64,000 nt of DNA from Ligustrum vulgare. Taxonomy: Eukaryota; Streptophyta; Magnoliopsida; Lamiales; Oleaceae. The stretch lies in NCBI GenBank assembly GCA_963555705.1, contig OY743168.1, positions 23,442,139-23,506,138 on the forward strand, in the 5' to 3' direction. The notes under the pieces were generated by a model. It did no database searches, had not been told where the DNA came from, and worked only from the letters and a program-made list of their open reading frames with translations. A program made the translations under genes and the position numbers. Positions 11,245-22,900 of the stretch are shown in pieces; position 1 is the stretch's first letter, and each line of letters starts with the position of its first letter.

Positions 11245-13075
11245 CCTTGGAAAAGTGATAGGAGTGTGACACATGACAAGAGGAAGAACCGGTGTAGCTT
11301 CCAAATGGATGGGAAAAAGGTTGTGATCCTATCTTTGAGGGCGGAAGAGGTATACAAAGACCAAATGAAGCTCAAGAAGGAATTTGAGGAAGAAAATGAG
11401 AAAAAGAAAATGAAGAAGAAGAGAAGAAGAAGAAAGAAAACAAAAATGAGAGCATGAGAGTTGGGGCCACGTCCCTAGAAAAAGGAGAGGCGATGAGGGT
11501 TGGAGTCACGACTCCAGAAAAAGGAGAGGTGAGAGAAGAACCGAGGGTTGAGGATTCTACCTCAGAAAAAGGTAAGGGAGTGATGAGTGCCACAAAGAAA
11601 ATTGAGGGGAGAGATCACACAAAAATGTTCTTTACTCTTGAATTTTCTAACAATGCCCTCCCTAGCTTGGTTACTTCCTTGTTGCAGGAGATCGTAAGAC
11701 CGACTTATCAAAGCAACCAAGAACTCAAAAGTCATGCCGAGTGGAAGAACTTTATGGAGATATTTTCCTACCACAGCAAATACGATCAAGGTAAAGAAAA
11801 TGTGGTAACCGATGCAACATCTAGGAGGTACGCTCCTAACACTTCTTCGAGAGCAAGGTTATTATATTTGGAATACATCAAAGGATTGTATGACATTGAT
11901 GTGGACTTGACAAATGAAATTTTGTCATGTGGAAATGTTGCATGTAATGAAGGTCTTTGGCATGATAAATTCCTCATTTGTAAATTCAAATTTTTATGTG
12001 TGCCAAATTGTCTAAGTGTCAACTCATTTTGTATTGAGCATGTTAAGGGCATCCATGTTAATAATCCGAATTTGTTAAACATTTGTGAATCGTGCTATGA
12101 ACAATATTTTGATGAATTTTATGGGCATGATAACTATTTGTTTTGGAAAGTTGGATTGTTTGTTTTTAAATGTGCCATGCGCGAATTTCTAACGAGTGAG
12201 ACACATGTTGGTTGTTTGATTGGGCACTTTGAAACCAAGGGGGCCGTGAAAATATTTTGTGATCACTTTTATTGGCCTCATTGAAAAATTGGTGATAAAC
12301 ATGTTTGCACTTGTGGTAAAGACCGAACGTTCAAAATGGCTAAATCTAAGTTTTTACCTCAAGTTTTGTACACACATTTGCACGTTCCCGGTAAACCTTG
12401 GATTAATCATTCTATGGAGTTTGTGTTGGGTTTACTTAGACTAAAGAAAAGAAATGATGCTAATTTTGTGGATGTTGGTAGGGGTATTAAACTTTCACAT
12501 TTTACTACATGTCATGAAACCCGCATTGCTATCAACATGATGAATCTTTTCTTTGGGGGAGCGGTGCATTTGCATAAAAATGGTGCTCAATTTGTGGTTG
12601 TCAAATTTGCTTACAAAAAAAGTGTTTATCCTAGTAGCGAATTTTCTCCACTTAATGTTGTTTTTGGCCCTAGCCTACTAACTCTTTTGAGATTGATGCA
12701 CTTGTTTATTTATGGAGATGCTAGTTTAGGTGGGCATGAAAAGGCAAATTTGGTTGAGCCCCTAATAGAGCAGGGTGAGCGTCAATTTAGGGCGCTTATT
12801 GAAAGATGTACTTTCAATCCGAACCAAGATCGAATGCGCTTTGTATTTGACCCGGGTGGTTGGATGTTGTTCATTTGGAGGAAGGAACGGGTTCCCGATT
12901 TAATAAAATCCAAATTGCTGCTCTGCGGTGTTGGCACATCTCAAGCTTTTGGCAACGCCTACAAATTGATTTTGCACGGTGAGTATGAAATTTCAGTTAC
13001 ATTTATTATGTCTGAATTTTCTATTTTTATTGTAGGTGCCGATTCGTGATCGAATCTCTTTCGAGATGGAGGAGA
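11245..13075 (+). pseudogene. pol remnants: RNase H end, integrase zinc finger, C-terminal tail
   Basis: About 300 bp of Lys/Glu-rich low-complexity coding (11380-11560) replaces the reverse transcriptase. Recognisable pol then resumes: KYDQGKENVVTDATSRRYAP at about 11770-11840 (end of RNase H), a following IKGLYDIDVDL linker, and GHFETKGAVKIFCDHFYWPH to 12284 (integrase zinc-binding). A second frame, 12336-13049, holds LYTHLHVPGKPW...MEFVLGL, a collapsed catalytic core, and a tail with RKERVPDLIKSKL and YKLILHGEYEISV. Most of the integrase core is deleted. The stop after FYWPH and the change of frame show it is dead. Confidence 0.75.
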
Positions 13076-13210
13076 TGATGAGAATCGCGAAGGTCCAACT
13101 TCAACGCATGAACCTGTGATCCATAATGTTGCAAGATCAAAGTTCAAGGAGTTTCACGGCAGTACATTCAAGCAAGATTCGAGGTCGAATCCTTTTCAAG
13201 AGGGAGGGGA
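13076..13210 (+). repeat. duplicated pol tail and false LTR start
   Basis: The purine tract GAGATGGAGGAGA followed by TGATGAGAATCGCG at 13076 looks like an LTR start. After 135 bp the arrangement repeats, GAGGGAGGGGA followed by TGATGAGAATCGGG at 13211, and there the real 3' LTR begins. The sequence before each copy is also alike (GATTCG..GTCGAATC). In protein terms both copies encode the GGDDENRE-type pol tail. Confidence 0.7.
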
Positions 13211-13921
13211 TGATGAGAATCGGGAAAGTCAAACCTCGATGTACGTGCCCGTGGGACCCATGACGAGATCCGAAGTTGAAGAGGTTCAAGATTCGAGGCT
13301 AAACAATGTGAATAAATCAAGAAAAGCAAGTCGAGAATCAAGTTGGAGCCAAAAAGAAGAAGAAATTGGAATCAGCCAATTTCGGTCGACCGAAAATCAT
13401 TCCGGTCGACCGAAACTCTGCAGAGGAATTTTGATCCAGCCTCAGTCACTTTCGGATGAGTGGCGGTCGACCGAAAGTCCAGTTTCGGTCGACCGAAACA
13501 CTTCATTTTTCAAAAAAACGGGGTTTTCTTGCAATTTCCACAAAAAATGGGGTTTTTCTTGTAAATACCGAAATTGCACATTTTTCCCATTTTGTACCTT
13601 TTATACACATTTCTTGTTCATTTGTAAGATAACTTGGTTGTTCATTGAAGCTTGGTCTTAAGAGAGACTCCTTGAGGTAAGGTTAACTTTCTTCAACTAA
13701 ATCTAGGGTATTATTATTCTTGTATTTGTTGTTGATTTCCGCCACCTTGGAATTTGTTTATTTCTTTCCATTGGGTTAGGGTTTGTTAATCCTTGAATTT
13801 TGGGTTAGAATTAAACTTGGGTTAAGGTGTTTATCCATTTATTTACCACTTTAGCTTTCTTGGGTTGGTATTAAAACTGTTGTGGGAATTTTCGGTCAAC
13901 GCACCGAAGGGGTTCGCATCA
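13211..13921 (+). repeat. 3' LTR of nested element 2
   Basis: The 711-bp LTR from TGATG to CATCA is nearly identical to 8693-9474 apart from two deletions. One removes about 45 bp between two palindromes (four motifs remain at 13380-13499). The other removes a block after GGTTAAC near 13682. The pol tail frame reads on into the LTR (MYVPVGPMTRS), as in related elements where the polyprotein ends inside the LTR. Confidence 0.9.
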
Positions 13922-14208
13922 CTCGCCCCCACTAATTGATTTAGACTATAATTGCACGTGATTATGTGAGTTTGTGTGATTTTATATGTTTAATTGCATG
14001 AGAAAAGAAAAGAATATCTCATATGAGATAAATTTAAGAATTTATGTTATGCACGCCATAACTTATCTGCTAGCATAAGACAAGAAAAGAATGTGTTCAT
14101 TTGTACTCATTTTATTATGCTTATGGATAAGAAAAGAACGTCACCACATTATTTGCATAATTACTTGTCCAATTATCTTATAGATTAATTATTGGAGTTG
14201 AGTCTACT

Positions 14209-14231
14209 GAGTATTTCATTTTGAAATACTC
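14209..14231. other. 10-bp perfect hairpin in outer LTR
   Basis: GAGTATTTCA, the loop TTT, then TGAAATACTC form a perfect stem-loop about 300 bp before the LTR end, in a region likely to be transcribed. It could be an RNA structure or part of a terminator signal. The role is unknown. Confidence 0.5.
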
Positions 14232-14530
14232 ACCCCGTTGTTTTAACAATTTTTGCAGATTTCGGTGACAGTGACGAGTGATGGGCAATGTCGACAAATA
14301 TAAATTTGATATTATTTTTGAAAGTCGTGAATTTCGAAACAATCATTTCGTTTTATCAAGAATTCTCGTTTTTATTAAGTTTGTACGAATTATTTTATTT
14401 AATCTGAATTATTGTTAAACTTTTATTCAATAAATGTGATATTTAATATTTAGTCATTTTCCGCAATAAAGTTTATTCAAACATTTAGAAAAGTGACGTT
14501 CTCGCGTTTCTTAGAACTCGGGACGTTACA

Positions 14531-15227
14531 AATATAGTAATAAACCACTTGACCACTGATAAACAAGACGAGAGATGTATATTTGCATTTTTGAGGGAGG
14601 GACTTTCAATGATCGCATCGACTGGTGGCCGTCATTCATTTTCATTTATCAAAGATGACACTCAATATTCGGATGGCATCGAAAATCTTGATACCGGAGA
14701 AGACTTTCAAGGATGGATCTTGGAAATTTAATTCCACAAAACTTCAAGGTTGCAACTCTGATATGGACTATGATGTTTGGGAGAAAAATATGTAAATCAA
14801 ATACTTTTAACATAGCGAATAGAAAATCATTCCCGTATTATAAAATTAGAAGTAGAAGAATTATTTGTAAAGGGATGAAAGATTACAGTTGCTTCCAATG
14901 TCCCCCCTCTCTCTAAAAAATGATTGTCCCCCTCTCTTAAAAGAGGGTAGAGACAAGTTACTATTTAAAATGTGTCCCCCAAGTATTCACACGTAACCGG
15001 TTTAAGAAAAGAAGATATTTTTTTTGGGACTTATCTTCTCGCACATGTACAGCGAACTTATCCTCTTCTGTCTTCTGAGTTCTGAGATATCTTCTTTGTG
15101 ATTTATATATGATTTTTACACAGGTTTTTTTTTTCTCTCCCCGACTAAATTGAAGTCCCAAATTCCCTCTCAGCCTCTATCTGTCGCAACCTAACTTTCC
15201 CTGCAGTTGAACACCCATATCTTCAAA
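14531..15227. other. stretch with no recognised gene
   Basis: Short open frames at 14549-14916 have no recognised similarity. At 14930-14947 the sequence CCCTCTCTTAAAAGAGGG forms an 8-bp hairpin close to pyrimidine-rich CTCTCTCTAAAAAA. This is the kind of texture seen near Helitron ends, but no clear TC start or CTRR end was established. Confidence 0.3.
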
Positions 15228-15588
15228 CCTTCCAATAACGCCAACTGAAGCATCCTTCTCGATAAGTGCATCTGAGTAAGCTCCATCTTCCCGAAATTGA
15301 AAATACCAACAACCGAACGGCGTCGCCGAGGTCGTTCCAGCCCCAAGGCATTTGTTCGCTAGAGGTTCGTTCTTCGAAAATGTTTTATTTTTTCAATTTT
15401 GTTGTATAATGAAACGAAAGAGGAAAGTTTTCTAGCTTTCCTTAAGATTCTGTTGTTTTCAGCATCAAGTTGAGATAAATTTATGAACAATAACATCTCT
15501 TCGAAGCTTCCAATAACGCCAACTGAAGCTCCATCTTTCCGAAAGTGAAAATCCCAACTACCGAACGCCGTCGCCGAGGTCATTCCAG
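15228..15588 (+). repeat. direct duplication upstream of the Helitron gene
   Basis: Block 15228-15340 (CTTCCAATAACGCCAACTGA through GCCGAGGTCGTTCCAG) recurs at 15506-15588 with about 30 bp missing and a few changes. The two are 165 bp apart. The sequence is GC-richer than its surroundings, as in a 5' untranslated exon. Duplicate leader exons of the Rep gene are one interpretation. Confidence 0.7.
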
Positions 15589-16916
15589 TGCTTTGACAGG
15601 TTAACTTCTTCCCTTTTCCATCTTGTGAGGCTTAAATTTTCACCTAATTTCAATTTCTCCTCACATTCTTGATCGATTCTAGACAAAGTAATCAGCAAAT
15701 CAGATTTCCCAACTAGAAATAATAGCATTTACTTAATTATTTTGTTTGTTCAATGTTTTTATCATTAGAGTAAATTTCTGGAAAAAAATATTTTACTACA
15801 ATTTTGACCCCAGCTTCAGTTCAATCAACCTTGATATAGAGAATGTCGCAAAAATTTAATGGTGATAGATTTACATTATTTACTATTTTTATTGTCCTAC
15901 TCTAATAATTTTTTAAACTGCAATTATGCCGAATATTTTCATGTTTTAATATGACATAACTTTGAATTGGCATACCCATGTTAAATGATATGCTGAAACA
16001 AGTAGATTTATTTGTTTTTATAGGTTACCGAAAAAAACTTTTTTGTTTCCCTATGAATATTTTGTGTACATGTCGACATTGTAACTTTCACATGGAAATG
16101 GAAATGAATTTATTAGTTTGATAATAAGGTATTTGATCATATTTTTGATTCCTTGATTACTTGTGTATTATATTCACAATATAGACGAATTACCAGGCAT
16201 AAATTATTTTATAGATTCGTACAAAGTAAAAAAAAAAAAATTAAAAAAATAATGAGGAAACCCAGTACAATTTTTTAAATAATAAAAAAATGCTTTTTTG
16301 AAATCCTTACAACATTATAAACTATAAAATAATAACTAAAAATCTTATTACTTGATATGACTGTCATTTATTTTAGATACTTTTATGAGTTCATTTTGTA
16401 AGAAATTGTATTATTTCATTTGTCAGTACAAGAACTGAATTTTTTATGTTGGATCATTATTATTTCTTCTAATAGCTGGTTATTTCTTCAATTAGTTTAT
16501 ACTTCATTCATTTAACCCTCTAAAAGTGATATAGAAAAATTGTATCTAAAGTCCGTCATTATTGAACTGTATAACCTCCGTTTATCGTTACAGAATATTA
16601 TTTCGTTTATTTGTTTCTCATACAGGTTCAAAGCAGGTAAATCAACTGTTATTTCCTAAACGAACAGTCTATACGCTATATCTGCTCTAAAAACATCTGT
16701 ATGTCGTATACTGGCGTTGAAGGTATTATTTTGCAATATGAAAATTTCATCTTGTTTTGATTAATATTATGATTTTTATGTTTATTTACGTTTTTGTCTT
16801 TCAACTCACATTTTGATTCGCATTTTATAAATTTTGGATATATTAGAACTCAAAATCTTATCTTACATTTTTATTTTTCTTTTACAACATTAAATATTTA
16901 TCTCATTATTCCAAAG
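15589..16916. other. AT-rich intron-like stretch before the Rep coding exons
   Basis: No protein-coding similarity is seen. The block 16030-16230 resembles blocks at 34930-35190 and 35265-35510. At 16624-16635 an 11-base piece (GTTCAAAGCAG) is bounded by a CATACAG acceptor and a GTAAATC donor and could be a micro-exon. This is speculative. Confidence 0.35.
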
Positions 16917-19900
16917 CTGGAAATTCTTCATCCGTTAAAGAAACTGAACATCAATTTGCTTCCCAAAATGAAGAACAACATCTCCAAGTCGATGCAACAT
17001 ATAGACAACAACTTAAACAGTTCAGTACCAAAAAGAAACAAAAATCTCGATCGAGATCCAAAATAACTAATTCAGATCCTGTTACAAAACGTCAGCGCAA
17101 TATCATCTCTTCAGGTAGAAGCAATACATTTCTTTAATTTTTTTTCCCTCAATAGCTTTCATGACCCCCTCATAGAATTGATTTATGTTTCCAACTTTAA
17201 TTTTTTTAATCGAATTTTACTATTTTTGTAGGCAATGATAACGTCCCTGTTATTACTTCTGATATCAACCCTATTTTTACCTGCTTAACAAGTGTTGACA
17301 TTGTGAAAGCCAGTATCCGTTCACATAATGAAAAAGAAGGTAAACATAAAAACGGACTAATAATACCAACATGTCCTTATAAATTACCTCCCTCTTCTCT
17401 TTGCGTCTACTGTAACGCAAAAAAATTTCATAGAGAAAGTAGAGGTTTTTGTTGTTCTTCTGGGAACATAAAATTGCATGCACACTCTACACCTAATAGT
17501 TTATTCGAACTCTTCACGTCTGCTTCTATCGAATCGTTTAATTTTCGGATTGTTGTTAGAACATATAACAATCATTTTGCTTTCACATCTTTTGGTGTGA
17601 AATATGATAAAGATCTGTGTAAATCAAATAAGGGAATTGATAAGTACGTTTTGCGTACTTATCTTGGCTTTAAATTTAGACAATTGTAAGTGTTTTAGAA
17701 TAAGATATTGCTAATTATATATTTATTTTGTTTGTTTTAGGAAAAATCAAATTTTGAATGCATTTGGATGCGAAACGGAAAAAATGGACTAAAGCCGTAC
17801 AAAAAAAGGGACAAAGTGGGACTCAAGTGAAACTTCCCGAAATTGAGGAACTCGAATTGACATAAATGAAGACATGAATTGCACAATTAAAAACTCAAGG
17901 ACTAATTTGAGTTATTTGAGGAATTGAGTCTTTAAACATAACCCTAATTGGGCTTTTGTCTCTTGTTTTATACAGATAATATATACATAGAGCCTCTGGG
18001 GGGAAAAAAAAAAGGAGCCGCAGGTTAGCCGAGTGTGGGGGAGAAAAGAAGGAGGAGCCGCACACAAAAAATTGGGGAGCCGCTGGTCATTCTTTATCCT
18101 TGAAGGCTGAGAATATATACATACACACAGATATACACGGAAGGGGGGTGCTCGGCAGCTATTGGGAGTTTTTCTTGGAGTCCAAAAGTGGTGATATATA
18201 CCTTTGATATACATATACATACACAGCTGGTCATTTTAATCAGGGGAAGTGGACAACTCGGCAGAAACATATACATATATACATTGGTATATTGGTGGTT
18301 GGTGGAGTATATAGTGGATTAAAAAAGGAGTTGCTGGTTGGAGTTTTAGAGGCAGATTATATACAAAAGGAGGTGTTGGTAGGTGGATTTAGAGGAAAAA
18401 CACGAGTGCACAGCTTGGAATTAAGAAAAAGAGGGAGTCTCGCATGGGATAATTCTTGGAGAAGACAGTCGGCTAAAGTGAAAAACGGAGGAAAATTCCA
18501 GTTTATTTCGCGACATCAACCGGGTGATAATTTTCCAATTCTTTGTGTCTGATTTACATATTAAGATGTTAGGCTAATTTAATTTATGTATTGGATGAAG
18601 ATGAAATTTGTTATTTATTTATTTCAAATCAAAAACTAGTAGTTTAATAATTTCTTGTGTTGTCTTGATTGATCTTGCATGCTTTATTGTTATTGTTTGA
18701 TTGATTGGCCACCAATTAATTATATCGTTACTTGTTGTAGTCTTGGAAAAGTCACAATAGGTTTGAACATTGCATGATCAACATATGAACACTAGATGTT
18801 AGGAATAACACTATGACATGTGCAATCTAATTGATAATTGTGTGATTTAATGCGTTCTAAACATTCGTATTCGGACTAGGTATAGATTCGTTTCATGTTT
18901 GGGATATATTTAATTTGTCTTGGAAAAGAAAATTAATTGCATGTGAATTATCGATTGTCAAGCAACACATGAATGATTTAAACTTCGAATTGTTGAATTG
19001 AGATAGGTGATAACAAGTGGATTCGGATTCCAATACATGCTCTCATTCATATTTTACTCCCAAACATTTGTTTTTATTTAAGTTTTATTTATTGCAGATT
19101 TTTAGAATAGATAGACAAACAAAATCATCCTTTTATTTTAATTGTTTTCATTAATTGAGTCGACGATAAACTAGTAATTAGGACTAAACATTATTCCTCG
19201 TGGGAACGATACTCTCAACTCATCACAATTATTACTTGTCAACGATCCCGTACACTTGCGGGATTTGAACCGAACAGGAATTTATACATTCAGAGTACAG
19301 GGACAAGTACATCATTATGTCAACCAACTATTACCTAAACTTGATGACAACCCATCGTACTTACAATTATATTTTTATGACACAGAGCACGAATTGGGTA
19401 ATCGTCTTCAAAGCTCAGAAAAATTTGTTGAATCAGTCGTGTTACAGATTATCGAAATTTTGAAACAAAATCCTTATTCAAACTTCTTTCAATCCTTAAA
19501 CGATAAAACTAATTTGCACAACCAAAGACTTCAGATTAGATGCCATCCAAGTCTTGACCAACGTGTTTATAATTTACCTTCTGTTTCTCAAGTTGCTGGA
19601 ATTTGGGTAGAAGACGACCCTTCAGCAGATGTTAGGCCACGTGATATTTCTATTTATGGACATTCTGGTGAATGTCACAAAGTCCAATATTATTATGGTT
19701 GTTATGATCCGTTACAATATCCATTATTATTTCCTCATGGTGAGCCTGGTTGGCATGAAGGTATTCATCGTACTGAACAATTTGTTAGTGAACCTAATGA
19801 TGACGATAGTCAATATCTGTTAGATCCAAACAGTATGGAATGTGCTGAACAGCTCATTCAAAAAGAATGTGAAGGTAAATTTTATCATATAAATAAATTT

Positions 19901-22900
19901 TGAAATTATGCAATAATTATTTAAATTACACTAATTCAATTTATTTATATTCACGTATATTGACATTATTTTTTTTACAACATTGAAGTATGGTAAGAAA
20001 CGTTTCCAAGTCTCATGTAGAGAATACTACTGTTATAGGCTACAAATTCGAGAAGAAGGTAATTCTATACTGCTTCATTCTGGTCGACTTTTACAACAAT
20101 ATTTCGTAGATATGTATATTAAAATTGAGACTTCTAGACTTGATTATTTTCGTCATAACCAAACACAAATACGTGCTGAACTTTATCAAGGAATAGTTGA
20201 CAGCATTGAAAATGGAGAAAATAGAGGACACATGATTGGAAAAAAATTGATCTTACCTCAATCATTTACCTGTGGACCCAGAGACATGCAAAAAAGATAT
20301 AGAGATGGGATGGCTCTTGTTCAACGATTTGGAAAACCGGATATATTTTTAACAATGCCATGCAACCCCAATTGGCCAGAAATTAAGCAAGAACTAAAAT
20401 ATTCTGATATTTCACAAAATCGTCCTGATCTAATCGCTCGCATTTTTAAATCAAAACTTGATGAACTAAAAAATGATCTTCTTCATGAACACATTTTAGG
20501 ACAAGTTGCTGCTTATATCTACGTTATTGAATTTCAAAAAAGAGGCTTACCTCATGCACATTTCTTACTTATTTTAAAACCATCTCTCAAAATATTCACA
20601 CCCGCACAGATTGACAACATTGTTTCTTGTGAATTACCTGACGCAAACTTATTTCCTTACTTGCACTCTACTATTGTTAAGCATATGATGCATGGACCTT
20701 GTGGAAATTTAAATACAAAAAATGTATGCATGGATGCGAACAAAAATTGTAAAAACAAATATCCACGAGATTATTCTACCTTTACATGTTTAGGTGAGAA
20801 CTCATATCCTATTTATAGACGTCTAAACAATGGCGATTCTGTTAAAGTAAGAGGTCACTATCTAGATAATCGATGGGTAGTTCCTCATAATCGTTACTTG
20901 ACTGCAAAATTTGATTGTCACATTAATGTAGAAATTTGTTCATCTGTTAAAGCTGTTAAGTATCTATACAAGTATGTTTATAAAGGCCATGATCGTGTTA
21001 GTTTTTCGATGGGTGAAAACCAAGATACTGCTGACATTGATGAGATTTCTAATTTCCAAAATGGAAGATGGATTTCTCCTCCAGAAGCAGCATGGAGAAT
21101 ATTTTCATTCCCTTTATCTGAAATGCATCCAACTGTTATTCCTTTACAATTACATCTTCAGGATTGCCAATTGATAACATATAAAAATAAAGATATTCTA
21201 TCGAACATAATAAATACAAACAATGCAAGAAAAACTATGTTAACAGAATTTTTTTCTTTGAATTTATTAAATGACTTTGCACGCACTATATTATATAGAG
21301 ATCTACCGTCCCATTTTGTATGGAATTCAAGTACAAAAATTTGGAAATTAAGAAAAAGACAAATGGTTATTGGAAGAATCGTAGGTGCAAGCCCAACTGA
21401 GGGTGAACGGTACTTCTTAAGAGTCCTCTTGAATCACATCAAAGGTCCAACTTCATTCGATCATTTGAAAACTATTAATGGTCTTACTGTTACTACATAT
21501 CGAGAATCAGCTTTATTGCATGGCCTTTTAATTGGTGATAATCATTGTGATGAATGCATGTCTGATGCTATCATCTATCAAATGCCTGATTCTCTTAGAA
21601 AATTGTTCTCAACTTTGTTAACACTTTGCAACCCTACAAACCCCAAAAAATTATGGGACAAATTTAAAACTAATATGTTTGAAGATTATATATATGACGG
21701 TCTATCAATAGAAATTGCTGGAAAAAAAACTTTGCATCAAATTAGTTGTATACTCGAGGCATCAGGTAAAAATTTAAATGATTATGCAATTGTTACACAT
21801 GTTGTTAACATAGATGATAATGAAAGATTTAACATGATGCTTGCTGAAGAAACAATTCTTTCAGACATCAAATCTGGGCTCATATGTGAAACGAAGCTAA
21901 ACGACGAACAAAGGTACGCGTATGATTTAATAATGACAACAGTCACAAATCGTTCTGGTGCTGTCTACTTCATCGATGGTCCTGGAGGAACAGGTAAAAC
22001 TTTTTTATATAAAGCTCTTTTATCTTCTGTTAGATCTAAAAATCATATTGCACTAGCAACTGCATCTTCTGGAGTTGCTGCAGCTTTGTTGCCAAACGGA
22101 CGTACAGCTCATTCCACTTTTAAAATTCCTTTAGACACATTTGGCACCATAAATTGTTCCGTTACTAAACAATCTGCATTAGGAAGAATTTTAAAAATAT
22201 GTGAACTTATTATTTGGGATGAAGCCCCAATGGTAAATCGTTGTGCTATCGAAGCATTAGATAGATTATTACAAGATATTATGGATTCAACACTTCCCTT
22301 TGGAGGAAAAGTTATAGTTTTCGGAGGAGATTTTCGACAGGTTTTGCCGGTAGTTCAGCGAGGAAAACGAGATGACATAATTAAAGCTTGCTTAGTTTGT
22401 TCACCCTTATGGCCCTTGTTTATAAAAATATCACTTGTCACAAATATGAGATCTTTTGTAGATCCAATGTTTTGTGAATATTTATTACGAATTGGCAACG
22501 GAAATGAGGAAAAACATTGCTGTGATTCAATACGTCTTCCAACAAATATTACTATTCCGTTCCATGATGAAATTATGTCGTTAAAAAGTCTTATCAACGT
22601 CGTTTTCCCGAACATGAATTCATATGTAGATAATTTACATAATTCAACGAATAGAGTTATTTTAACTCCGAAAAATGAATGTGTTGATCAAATAAATAAT
22701 CTGTTATTGAATGAAATAAACGGTGAAATGCATACATATTATAGCTTCGATGAGTCAATTGATAAACATGAGCAGACATTCGAAGAAGATCTGTTAAATA
22801 CTTTATCACCAAATGGTATTCCACCGCATGAATTAAATCTAAAGCTAAACTGTCCTATAATGTTACTCCGAAATATCAATCCATCTGAAGGTCTCTGCAA

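Larger units (their letters stand above)
8693..13921 (+). mobile_element. nested non-autonomous LTR retrotransposon 2 (RT deleted)
   Basis: LTRs lie at 8693-9474 and 13211-13921, flanked by CTCCC on the left and CTCGC on the right, a 5-bp duplication with one change. The inside keeps gag-like sequence, a protease-like segment, a scrap of RNase H end, the integrase zinc-finger segment and a pol tail, but no reverse transcriptase. It belongs to the same family as nested element 1, judging by LTR and primer-site sequence. Confidence 0.85.
1..14530 (+). mobile_element. Ty3/gypsy chromovirus (Tekay/Del-like), 3' part, with two nested insertions
   Basis: The order of coding pieces is gag zinc knuckle, protease, reverse transcriptase, RNase H, integrase, chromodomain, then a 3' LTR. 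Having integrase after RNase H defines Ty3/gypsy, and the C-terminal chromodomain with the RT wording places it near the Tekay/Del clade (recalled, not searched). The 5' LTR and most of gag lie left of the window. The 3' LTR begins TGTAGCGACC at 3993 and ends GGACGTTACA at 14530; these ends are near inverted copies of each other. Two younger elements sit inside this LTR. Several in-frame stops make the element inactive. Confidence 0.85.
3993..14530 (+). repeat. 3' LTR of the outer chromovirus, split into three blocks
   Basis: The LTR starts TGTAGCGACC directly after a purine-rich tract (AAGGTGGTAGGGT). Its own sequence occupies 3993-5213, 8352-8692 and 13927-14530, about 2.17 kb in total. The other parts are nested elements. 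The host sequence reads across the first insertion with CGTTC duplicated (5209-5213 and 8347-8351). It reads across the second with CTCCC (8688-8692) against CTCGC (13922-13926). The block at 4560-4900 is rich in CCA/ACC and gives a long open minus-strand frame that I regard as chance. Confidence 0.8.

Noticed and set aside
18292..18552. 86-codon open frame inside the solo LTR
   Set aside because: It lies within the LTR, has no similarity I recognise, and solo LTRs rarely code.
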